From positions 1 through 20,334 of the forward strand of contig CAKTWK010000038.1 of the NCBI GenBank assembly GCA_934630735.1: a stretch of 20,334 nt of DNA, read 5' to 3'. The DNA is from an uncultured Collinsella sp. (GTDB lineage: Bacteria > Actinomycetota > Coriobacteriia > Coriobacteriales > Coriobacteriaceae). Shown here piece after piece: positions 7,495 to 14,637 of this stretch (position 1 is its first letter; each line of letters begins with the position of its first letter). The notes under the pieces are model-generated. The model did no database searches and had not been told where the DNA came from. It saw only the letters and a list, made by a program, of their open reading frames with translations. A program made the position numbers and the translations under genes.

Positions 7495-8886
7495 CTACAC
7501 CGTTAGCGGCGCCGGCTCATGTGGCTCGCCGTTCAACTCAACGATGACCTGCGTTCCCACGCCCTCCTGGGACTTCACGCGCATGCCGGAATCTTCTCCG
7601 TAAAAGAAATGGATGCGCTGAAGCACGTTGAAGAGCGCCAGGCCGCAACCTCGCTTGACGGAGCCGTCGGCGGTAATGCTCTCGGGCTCCTCTCGGCGAT
7701 GCTGCTCAAACAGATGCGCGCAGACTTCTTCGCTCATACCGATGCCGTCGTCTTCGACGATAATCTCCAAACCGTCATCGGTCTCAAAAGCCCTAACACG
7801 AATAGAAAGCGGCTCGGTCTCGCGCTGCGCGTGCTTGATGCAGTTTTCGAGCAGCGGCTGCAAGATAAACGGCGGTACCAGGCTGTCGCGCACCTCAAAG
7901 TCGATGTCGACCGAGACGCGCAGACGGCCGTCGCCATACCGGGCCTGCATAAGATTGATATAACGAGTGCCCTGTTCCACCTCGTGCTCGAGCGTGGTGA
8001 GCGTATCGGAGTCAGAAAGCGTCTGACGGTAATAATTGGAAAAATCGATCAGCAACGATCGCGCCTTGTCGGGCTCGGTTCGAACGAGCGACACGATGGT
8101 GCTGATAGTGTTGAATAGAAAATGCGGATCGACCTGCGACTGCAGGGCGCGAAGCTCCACGCGGGCCGTGAGCTCGTCCTGGCGCTCGAGCTCAAAGCTG
8201 GCGAGCTGCGTGGAAATGAGATCGGCAAAGCCCGAGGCCAACGCCGTCTGGCGCATATCGATGCTGCTCAGGCGGGGGTAATACAGCTCGAGCGTGCCCA
8301 CGCAATGCCCGCGCACGGTTAGCGGCGCGACAATGCCGGCGCGCAGACGGGGAAAATAGCCGCCCGTCTCATTGGAGGCGTCGCGCGAAAATACACTCTG
8401 TTCGCCGGACTCGATCACGTTGAGCGTGGTCTTGAGCACGACCGGGGTGCCGGCAGGGCACTTTGCCGAGTCCTCGCCCCAGCTTGCCAACACCTGTTTG
8501 CCATCGGTAAAGCAGATGGCAGAGGCGATGGTCTCGGACAGGATAATTTTAGAGGCGCCCAGGGCCGCTTCGGGCGTAAGGCCGCGCGACGTGTAGGCGA
8601 ATATTTTTGATGCGATGGCGAGCGTACGGTCGGTTGCGCTCGATGTGAGGTCGTCGGGGACCACAAAGACATACGAGAAAAAGAAGCACAGCATGACCAG
8701 GCCGGCAATAACGACAACGCCCGGAACGGGATTGGGATTATCGGTTAAATCCCAGATAAGCAGCAGGATAAGCGCCGGAACGACAATACCGAGCAGGATG
8801 GCCTGAACCACATGCTGGGCCGTACGAAAGACCTTGGTAGAGTTGTAGCTCTTGCCCAGAATCAGCCTGTTTAAATCCACCGTCAT
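7495..8886 (-). CDS. LytS-like sensor histidine kinase, second copy
   Basis: A 463-residue kinase with two hydrophobic segments (about 26-46 and 55-76), a GAF-like region (about 90-230), phospho-acceptor H255 in VDPHFLFNT, N348 in LLENCIKHA, DDGIGM (379-384) and a glycine motif near 411-415. Like its paralogue at 1623-2966 it lacks the five-helix LYT sensor domain. The start is uncertain: AAAAGGGG directly abuts the ATG at 8886, which is too close, whereas the GTG two codons later (8880) has a 6-nt spacing. The real start may therefore be GTG 8880. It forms an operon with the LytTR gene downstream. The preceding amidohydrolase has its own terminator. Confidence 0.9.
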   Translation of the reverse strand: MTVDLNRLILGKSYNSTKVFRTAQHVVQAILLGIVVPALILLLIWDLTDNPNPVPGVVVIAGLVMLCFFFSYVFVVPDDLTSSATDRTLAIASKIFAYTSRGLTPEAALGASKIILSETIASAICFTDGKQVLASWGEDSAKCPAGTPVVLKTTLNVIESGEQSVFSRDASNETGGYFPRLRAGIVAPLTVRGHCVGTLELYYPRLSSIDMRQTALASGFADLISTQLASFELERQDELTARVELRALQSQVDPHFLFNTISTIVSLVRTEPDKARSLLIDFSNYYRQTLSDSDTLTTLEHEVEQGTRYINLMQARYGDGRLRVSVDIDFEVRDSLVPPFILQPLLENCIKHAQRETEPLSIRVRAFETDDGLEIIVEDDGIGMSEEVCAHLFEQHRREEPESITADGSVKRGCGLALFNVLQRIHFFYGEDSGMRVKSQEGVGTQVIVELNGEPHEPAPLTV

Positions 8887-8912
8887 CCCCTTTTATCTAT
8901 CGCACCCATAGC

Positions 8913-8939
8913 AATAAAGAGGGCCGCAAGCGACCCTCT
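8913..8939 (-). terminator. Terminator of the amidohydrolase gene
   Basis: On the minus strand AGAGGG (8934-8939) pairs with CCCTCT (8918-8923), extended inward by TCGC/GCGG pairs, then TTTATTG follows. It lies about 60 nt beyond the stop at 8998. Confidence 0.7.
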
Positions 8940-8997
8940 CCATTGCATTATGCAATCAAATACTGTGTTTTACATCCAGTCATCGACGAACGGTATC

Positions 8998-10275
8998 TTA
9001 GGCGCTGTATTTGTTGGCCTCGCCAAAGGTGCCAGCCTCGACGATCCAGCCGTCCTTCATGATGACGTCCATGTTGTCGGTGTTGAGCACGTGGATGTCG
9101 GCGGCGACGTCACCGTTGACAACCAGCAGGTCGGCGCACTTGCCGGCCTCGATGGAACCGGTCTCGTCCTCGATGTGGCACATCTTGGCACCGTTGAGGG
9201 TGGCGCAGGTGATGGTCTCGACCGGAGTGAAGCCGATCTTGTCGACGAACTCGTACATCTCCTCGATGGAGCAGGTGCCGTACGGGGTGACGAAGGAGAA
9301 GGAGTCGGAGCCGATCGTCATGACGACGCCGCGCTTCTTGGCCTCGCGCAGGCAGTCGTAGTTGCGCTGCAGCTCCTTCTCGACCAGGGTGCCCTCGTAC
9401 TTGTCGTGCAGCTCGGGGACGTAGACGGGCGGATAGGTGGCGTACCAGGTGGGCAGGAAGGCGATCGTCGGAGTGAAGAAGGTGCCCTGCTCGGCCATGA
9501 GGTCCATGGTGCGCTCATCGATATCGAAGCCGTGAATCAGCTGCTCGCAGCCAAAGCGAACGGAATCGTAGGCGGCGGCGTGGTTGTTGTAGCAGTGACT
9601 CCACACGGGGATGCCGACCATCTTTGCCTCTTCGACCACGGCCTGGATCTCCTCGGAGCAATAGTGCTGGTCGCGACCGGAGTCCCAGCGCCAGATGCCG
9701 CCACCGGTAGCCCAGATCTTGATGGCATCGGGGTTCTCGCGCAGGCGACGACGGACGGCCTTGCGCAGATCCCAAGGACCATCGACCTGGTCGCCCCAGG
9801 GATGGGATTCCTTGTTGAGCTCCTGGGTGCAGTGGTGGGAGTCACCGTGGCCGGCAACGCGGCAGAAGCCCAGACCGGTGGCCAGAACGCGCGGGCCCTT
9901 AAAGACGCCCTTGTCGATGCAGTCACGGATCTGGATACCAAAGCGGCCGATCTCGCAGACGGTAGTGAGGCCGTGGGTGAGGCAGTCGTAGGCCTGCTTG
10001 ACAGCGACGGCCTGCTTCTCGAGGAGCGGCTGCATGACCCAATCGGTGTCATCGTCGGTCAGGTTGCCCGAGAAGTGCAGGTGGGTGTCGATCAGGCCGG
10101 GAAGGACGGTCTTGCCAGCGGCGTCGATAACCTCAACGCCCTCGGGAAGATCCTGCATAGCACCGGCATACTCGATCTTGCCGTTGTCGTCGACGAGAAC
10201 GAGGGAGTTCTCGACCGGCTCGGCACCGGTACCGTCGATGAGCTTGCCGCCAACGATTGCGTACTTAGTGGACAT
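8998..10275 (-). CDS. Metal-dependent amidohydrolase, imidazolonepropionase/prolidase-like
   Basis: A 425-residue amidohydrolase-superfamily enzyme (TIM barrel with metal centre plus a small N/C-terminal beta sandwich). Visible ligands are H65 and H67 in LIDTHLHF, K186 in AIKIWATGG (the position of the carboxylated lysine), H227 in WSHCYN, H248 in LIHGFD and D324 in TIGSDSF. This arrangement fits a binuclear subtype II-like amidohydrolase, as in Xaa-Pro dipeptidase-like or imidazolonepropionase-like enzymes. No signal peptide. ATG 10275 has AAGGAGG 4-5 nt upstream. It is encoded 131 bp after an APC permease on the same strand, so a shared substrate (amino-acid derivative or N-acyl/peptidic compound) is plausible. 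The exact substrate cannot be named. Confidence 0.88.
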   Translation of the reverse strand: MSTKYAIVGGKLIDGTGAEPVENSLVLVDDNGKIEYAGAMQDLPEGVEVIDAAGKTVLPGLIDTHLHFSGNLTDDDTDWVMQPLLEKQAVAVKQAYDCLTHGLTTVCEIGRFGIQIRDCIDKGVFKGPRVLATGLGFCRVAGHGDSHHCTQELNKESHPWGDQVDGPWDLRKAVRRRLRENPDAIKIWATGGGIWRWDSGRDQHYCSEEIQAVVEEAKMVGIPVWSHCYNNHAAAYDSVRFGCEQLIHGFDIDERTMDLMAEQGTFFTPTIAFLPTWYATYPPVYVPELHDKYEGTLVEKELQRNYDCLREAKKRGVVMTIGSDSFSFVTPYGTCSIEEMYEFVDKIGFTPVETITCATLNGAKMCHIEDETGSIEAGKCADLLVVNGDVAADIHVLNTDNMDVIMKDGWIVEAGTFGEANKYSA

Positions 10276-10305
10276 GGTTCCTCCTTATGGATCCATATAG
10301 TGGGC

Positions 10306-10386
10306 GAGGCCATGTTGGGTTATGGCCTCACAAAGCTACCCAAGTGGTGCCGGGTTCGGTGCGCGGAAGAGAGGGGTCCGCGCACC
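10306..10386 (-). other. Two intercistronic hairpins between permease and amidohydrolase genes
   Basis: GGTGCGCGGA (10358-10367) pairs with TCCGCGCACC (10377-10386), and GAGGCCAT (10306-10313) pairs with ATGGCCTC (10322-10329). Neither is followed by a T-run on the minus strand. They may be mRNA-processing or stabilising structures that set different levels for the two genes, or a weak terminator. Confidence 0.5.
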
Positions 10387-10406
10387 CGATCCGCCCCGGC
10401 TAGGCG

Positions 10407-11858
10407 TTATTTTTTGCGGGAATTGGTGAAGGCCATGAGGGCCAGGCCAACGGCCAGCCAGCCGATCACGATGCTCCACTCCACCATGTTGAGGGAGGCG
10501 GGAGAGAACGGGACCACGAGCAGGCCGATGATGACGGCGCAGGCAGCGACAGCGAGGCTGATGCCAAACTTGCCGCCGGGCACCTCGTAGGGACGAGGCA
10601 GGTCGGGCTCGGTGAAGCGCATGCGCAGGCAAGCGAGGGCGACCATGCCGCAGGAGAAGATGAAGGCGAGAGCCGACACGTTGGTCAGAGGGATGAGCAT
10701 GTTCTTGCCCAGGAACGGACCGATGACGGTGATGACGCCCAGAACGGCGCAGGCGAGCTTGGGAGCGCCGGACTTGGGATCGACCTCGGCGAACTTCTCG
10801 GGCAGCTGGCCCTTGCGGCCCATGGCGAGCATGATGCGGCTCGTGGCGCCGTAGAAGGAGTTCATCGGGCCCATGGGTCCAAGCGTGGCGATGACGAGCA
10901 TGGCCAGGTACAGGAGCATGTTGATGCCCTTGAGGCAGGCCAGCGCGGGAACCGGGCTCTTAACAAACTCATGCCAGTCGAGGATGGTGCCGAACGAGTA
11001 GATGCAGACCATGTAGAAGCCGCCGGCGGCCAGCAGGGCCAGGGAGATGATCTTGCCGAACTTGTTCCAGTTGAGGCCCTCGGCTGCTTCCTCAGCCTGC
11101 TGAGGAATAGTATCGAAGCCGGCGTAGAAGAACGGGGTCAAAACCAGGACCGACACGATGCCGGCGAACAGGCTGGTGCCCTCGGTAGCGGGCTTGCCGC
11201 CGCCAGCACCGGTGACCTGGGAGAACACGGGCATGGCGTGTTCCGGCGAACCGGTGAACAGCGAGACACCCATGGCGAGCAGCATGCCGCAGAGCAGAGC
11301 CTTGGTCAGGAAGGCCTGGAGCTTGGCGGCCGAGCTGGCACCGCGGAAGTTGAGGAAGATGACGTAGACTGCAAAGCCGAGCGCGATTAGCGTCGGGAAC
11401 AAGTAAACGTCGGCGCCCAAGATGGTGTAGAGCTTGACGGCGCGCAGCCACTCAAGACCGGGCAGGCTGCCGAACATCTCGGACACGAGGGTCGAAATGG
11501 CGATGGCCTCCCACGGGCACAGGATGCCGTTGCCCAGGGCCAGGAGCCAACCGGTGATGTAGCTCAGCGTACGGCCAAAGCTACGGTCGACATACTCGAC
11601 GATGCCGCCCGAGATGGGGATAGCAGCCGTGAGCTCACCGAAAACAGCTCCGACGGGCACGAGGAAGATTGCACCCAAGAGGAATGCGATCATAGCGGGA
11701 ACGGGACCGCCGCCCACGACCATCCAGTCGCCGACCTGCAGGACCCAACCGGTACCGATGATGGCACCGAAACCGATGGTGAAGAAGTTCCAGAGCGAAA
11801 GCGTTTTCTTCATGCCGCCGTTACCTTCGACTGCAACTTCTGCGTTCTTGTCCGCCAT
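10407..11858 (-). CDS. APC-superfamily amino-acid permease
   Basis: A 483-residue polytopic membrane protein with about 12 hydrophobic segments. The first helix carries GAIIGTGW (residues 31-38), the unwound glycine motif where APC transporters bind the substrate amino group. Helix 6-like FFYAGFDTIPQQAEE also fits the family (compare the F-x-GF-D/E region of LAT- and Cat-type carriers). ATG 11858 has a strong AGGAGGGG about 5 nt upstream. It is likely the first gene of a unit with the amidohydrolase downstream. Substrate is probably an amino acid or amine; closer assignment is not possible by eye. Two hairpins lie in its 5' leader (11880-11924). Confidence 0.9.
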   Translation of the reverse strand: MADKNAEVAVEGNGGMKKTLSLWNFFTIGFGAIIGTGWVLQVGDWMVVGGGPVPAMIAFLLGAIFLVPVGAVFGELTAAIPISGGIVEYVDRSFGRTLSYITGWLLALGNGILCPWEAIAISTLVSEMFGSLPGLEWLRAVKLYTILGADVYLFPTLIALGFAVYVIFLNFRGASSAAKLQAFLTKALLCGMLLAMGVSLFTGSPEHAMPVFSQVTGAGGGKPATEGTSLFAGIVSVLVLTPFFYAGFDTIPQQAEEAAEGLNWNKFGKIISLALLAAGGFYMVCIYSFGTILDWHEFVKSPVPALACLKGINMLLYLAMLVIATLGPMGPMNSFYGATSRIMLAMGRKGQLPEKFAEVDPKSGAPKLACAVLGVITVIGPFLGKNMLIPLTNVSALAFIFSCGMVALACLRMRFTEPDLPRPYEVPGGKFGISLAVAACAVIIGLLVVPFSPASLNMVEWSIVIGWLAVGLALMAFTNSRKK

Positions 11859-12219
11859 TGTTCCCCTCCTTTCCTTATTGACGCCTCTTTGGCGTCACCC
11901 CTTGCGCGGTCTGTTTTGCCGCGCGCTTTTATTTCGTGGCTTTAAGATACGGCCTTGGCACAGCAGCGCCGCTTGTGGCTCGACCGAAGGCAGAACTGCA
12001 AAACGAGCGGCGCCGTTTTTGGGACGAACGGCACGGTTTGCCGCTCATTGTTGCCGCCCGTCCGACGGGCGTACGCTCATCGGACGCATAGAGAGATGTT
12101 TTTGAAGCCGTGCGTTTTGCGCCTTTCGTACCGTTTACCGAGCTTTTGACGCGCAGACCCATTTGTTGCACATCTTTTTTGTAGGATAGACAGGTTATAC
12201 ATGAGACAAGGCGGTACGA
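11859..12219. other. Divergent intergenic region rich in hairpins
   Basis: This separates the minus-strand permease from the plus-strand C39-like gene. Perfect stems include GACGCC/GGCGTC (11880-11896), GCGCGG/CCGCGC (11904-11924), a nested pair GAGCGGC/GCCGCTC (12005-12046) enclosing GCCGTT/AACGGC (12012-12032), and CGCCCG/CGGGCG (12055-12071). Both divergent promoters must be here; for the plus-strand gene TATACA near 12197 is a possible -10, but no good -35 is seen. Open frames through the region look like shadows of the adjacent gene. Confidence 0.45.
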
Positions 12220-13254
12220 ATGGCATACGGATACAACGACGGTGATCAACGGCGACAAAGCGTTCGCCTTGCTGGCCGCACCACGCCGACGCCTAGAAGT
12301 GCCACGAGCAGCAATCCGCAACGCCCTCAAGAGCAACCCAGGCCTTCGTCTCGGCAGCAGACAAGCAGAACACGGCAGAGTGACCGTCCGAGCACGGGCA
12401 CAAGCGCGCAGCAAGATAGCCGCCTGGGCGCGCGCACTCGACAGCGCCAGGCCGAGGTTCCGCAACTGCGCCGCAACGGCGCACGTCAGTCCGGCATCCA
12501 TATCAACCGCTTCTTTTCGCATTCCCAAGGCGGACGCGACGGCAAGCCCTACCGCTCGACATCGTACGTGAATGCCCCCGCCCTGCCGGCTCGTCGACTT
12601 TGCCTCGCACTGTGCTCTATCCTCATCTGTCTGGTCTTTGTGCTTATGAGCTCCTGTATGTCCCACGGCTCGGCCGGCCTTGAGCCCACCGCCGAGGACA
12701 AGCTGCTCAAGGCCCCCGTCGCGCCCGGTTATTCTTTCGCTTTTTCGACCCCGCGCTCGCAATGGCAAGCCGGCACGATGCCCCATATCTATCAGATCGA
12801 CCCTGCGTGGTCGGAGCTGCCTTACGCCGGCGGCACCATCCGCCAAAATGCATGCGGGCCCACGTGCCTCACCATGGTCTATATCTTTAAGACGGGACGC
12901 ACCGATATGACCCCCGTCGATATATGCGCGCTTTCCGAGGCGGGCAATTACGCCCCCACCGGTGCAACCGAATGGTCGTTTATGACGAGCGGCGCGTGGC
13001 AGTTGGGACTTAACGGAACGGAGCTCCATAACGATCGCGACTCGATGACTCAGGCGCTGCGTTCGGGAGCGCCCGTCATCGCCGCCGTTCGGCCGGGCAC
13101 CTTTACCAGCGTGGGCCACTACATTGTGCTTTACGGTATTGACGACGCCGACCAGATTGAAGTCTTCGACCCCAACTCGGCCAGCCGCAGCGCCCGCCGC
13201 TGGGGCGTCGTAGAGGTCCTTAACGAAGTCGAAGCCATGTGGGCCTACTGCTAG
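12220..13254 (+). CDS. Membrane-anchored C39-like cysteine peptidase
   Basis: A 344-residue protein with three parts: a basic, Gln/Ser/Thr/Arg-rich low-complexity N-terminus (1-125), one hydrophobic segment (about 127-147), and a C39-like peptidase domain (about 185-340). The catalytic residues fit C39_2 papain-fold proteins: C212 in QNACGPTCLT, H300 in VGHYIVLYG and D317 in VFDPNS. Topology should be N-in, catalytic domain outside. AAGGCGG is 7 nt before ATG 12220. No ABC exporter or bacteriocin precursor is adjacent, so it is not a typical leader-cleaving peptidase/exporter; the target is unknown and could be a cell-wall or host peptide. It is the only plus-strand gene here. Its TAG stop (13252-13254) coincides with the first bases of the adjoining repeat element. 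Confidence 0.83.
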   Translation: MAYGYNDGDQRRQSVRLAGRTTPTPRSATSSNPQRPQEQPRPSSRQQTSRTRQSDRPSTGTSAQQDSRLGARTRQRQAEVPQLRRNGARQSGIHINRFFSHSQGGRDGKPYRSTSYVNAPALPARRLCLALCSILICLVFVLMSSCMSHGSAGLEPTAEDKLLKAPVAPGYSFAFSTPRSQWQAGTMPHIYQIDPAWSELPYAGGTIRQNACGPTCLTMVYIFKTGRTDMTPVDICALSEAGNYAPTGATEWSFMTSGAWQLGLNGTELHNDRDSMTQALRSGAPVIAAVRPGTFTSVGHYIVLYGIDDADQIEVFDPNSASRSARRWGVVEVLNEVEAMWAYC

Positions 13255-13568
13255 TCATTGGGGACAGACTTATTTGAGTGGTCTCTGGCTGCCCGTGCAC
13301 TCATTGGGGACAGACTTAAATGAGTAGCCCCAGGCTGCCAGGAACTGCTGGCACGGAAAGCGCACCCCGCTTTGAAGTTCGATAGCGGGGTGCGCTTTCC
13401 GTTAGCGGCCTGTTTGGGAAGCTGGGGGCCACTTTTCGGCCAAATTCCGGGATGTATTTTCCGGTTGAGGGCCTCAAAGGAAACTGTGCCCCGCTTTGGA
13501 CACTCATTGTGGGATGCACTTTCCGCAGTTGATTGGTGCCACTCATTTAAGTCTGTCCCCAATGACTA
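13252..13568. mobile_element. Non-autonomous palindromic element with 21-bp terminal inverted repeats
   Basis: Perfect 21-bp inverted repeats lie at 13252-13272 and 13548-13568, with core ATTGGGGACAGACTTA. A second left-hand copy (13301-13325) matches the right end as a perfect 25-bp inverted repeat. The interior has an 18-bp perfect hairpin (13353-13370 with 13385-13402) and no convincing gene. GGGGACAGAC-type repeats are, to my knowledge, found as families dispersed in many genomes and suspected to be moved by REP-associated tyrosine transposases; no such gene is in this window. The element sits exactly between the stop codon of the C39-like gene and the arcC terminator. Confidence 0.75.
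13355..13524. repeat. Five copies of a 14-bp motif inside the element
   Basis: Copies related to GGAAAnnGCAyCCC occur at 13355-13368 (+), 13387-13400 (-), 13449-13462 (-), 13479-13492 (+) and 13511-13524 (-). The first two form the perfect hairpin and the last two an imperfect one. The core GGAAAGC is also in the palindrome at 1-89. Confidence 0.55.
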
Positions 13569-13573
13569 TCGAT

Positions 13574-13609
13574 AGCAAAAGCCCCGCAGTCGGAGCGGAC
13601 CGCGGGGCT
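13574..13609 (-). terminator. Terminator of the carbamate kinase gene
   Basis: AGCCCCGC (13580-13587) pairs with GCGGGGCT (13602-13609). On the minus strand it is followed by TTTTGC. It lies 65 nt past the arcC stop and 11 bp from the end of the mobile element. A smaller hairpin GGGCGC/GCGCCC (13631-13650) precedes it. Confidence 0.8.
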
Positions 13610-13674
13610 CATGAAGAGAGGCTAGTTTGCGGGCGCTTTGCCTGGCGCCCACGAGAGATGCAACAGAGTAGAGA

Positions 13675-14637
13675 CTACTCGTGGATGCGGGTACCGGAGA
13701 GACCGGCCATGGTCTCGGCGGCCTTGTCCAGAGCACCGATGATGCAGGTGCGGCCCTTGCGGGAACGGGCGAACTTGATGGCAGCGCGGACCTTGGGCTC
13801 CATGGAACCCTTGCCGAACTGGCCCTCGTCGGCCAGGCGCTCGGCCTCGTCGGCGGTGAGGTCCTCGAGCTCCTCCTGGTTGGGCTTGCCAAAGTTGATG
13901 GCGACATGCTCAACGGCGGTCAGCAGGAACAGAACGTCAGCGTCGCAGTCCTCGGCCAGCAGCTCGCCGCCCAGGTCCTTGTCGATGACAGCGGGAACGC
14001 CCTTGTAGCAGCCCTTGTTCTCGTAGTCGCGGACGACGGGGATGCCGCCGCCACCGCAGGCGATGACGATGAACTCGTTGTCGAGCAGGTTGAGGATTGA
14101 GTCAGCCTCGACGATCTTCTTGGGATCGGGGGAAGCGACGACGCGACGCCAGCCGCGGCCGGAATCCTCGACGAAGACCTTGGAGGGGTCCTCGGCCATG
14201 AATTCCTTGGCCTGCTCCTCGGTGTAGAAGGGGCCGATCGGCTTGGTCGGATTCTTGAACGCGGGATCGTCCGGATCGCACTCGATCTGGGTGACGACGG
14301 TTGCGGCGTGCCAACGCTTATAGCGCTTGTGCATCTCGCGGCCAATGCCCTGCTGCAGGTGATAGCCGATATAGCCCTGAGACATGGCGCCGCACTCGGG
14401 CAGCGGCATCTCGGGGGTGCCGATGGCGTCGTGGGCAGCGGCGAAGGCGTTCTGGATCATGCCGACCTGCGGGCCGTTGCCGTGGGTGATGATGATCTCG
14501 TTGCCCTGCTCGATGAGGCCGAGGAGGGCGTGGGCGGTGTTGCTCACGGCCTCGATCTGCTCGACGGGGTTGTTGCCGAGGGCGTTGCCGCCGAGGGCGA
14601 CGACAATACGATCGGGCTTGCCAAGAGGCTTAGACAT
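13675..14637 (-). CDS. arcC: Carbamate kinase
   Basis: A 320-residue amino-acid-kinase-fold enzyme that makes ATP and carbamate (then ammonia and CO2) from carbamoyl phosphate and ADP, the last step of arginine deiminase and related pathways. Diagnostic motifs are ALGGNAL (14-20), THGNGPQVG (51-59), CGGGGIP (194-200) and VIDKDL (217-222). Length is normal. ATG 14637 has AAAGGA about 8 nt upstream; the upstream in-frame extension lacks similarity. Arginine deiminase (arcA) and ornithine carbamoyltransferase (arcB) genes are not next to it here, so the source of carbamoyl phosphate is not shown. It is monocistronic: terminator downstream, and a long AT-rich leader region upstream. Confidence 0.95.
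   Translation of the reverse strand: MSKPLGKPDRIVVALGGNALGNNPVEQIEAVSNTAHALLGLIEQGNEIIITHGNGPQVGMIQNAFAAAHDAIGTPEMPLPECGAMSQGYIGYHLQQGIGREMHKRYKRWHAATVVTQIECDPDDPAFKNPTKPIGPFYTEEQAKEFMAEDPSKVFVEDSGRGWRRVVASPDPKKIVEADSILNLLDNEFIVIACGGGGIPVVRDYENKGCYKGVPAVIDKDLGGELLAEDCDADVLFLLTAVEHVAINFGKPNQEELEDLTADEAERLADEGQFGKGSMEPKVRAAIKFARSRKGRTCIIGALDKAAETMAGLSGTRIHE

Noticed and set aside
8950..10590. A 546-codon plus-strand frame opposite the amidohydrolase gene
   Set aside because: A shadow of the minus-strand gene, which has full catalytic motifs and a strong ribosome binding site.
11929..13119. A 396-codon minus-strand frame opposite the C39-like gene
   Set aside because: The plus-strand frame has the C-H-D catalytic set and a membrane segment; this one has no recognisable domain.
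13251..13562. A 103-codon minus-strand frame through the palindromic element
   Set aside because: It is a translation of the inverted repeats themselves and does not encode a transposase.
13252..13568. CRISPR array
   Set aside because: The repeats are inverted and irregularly spaced, and no cas genes are present.
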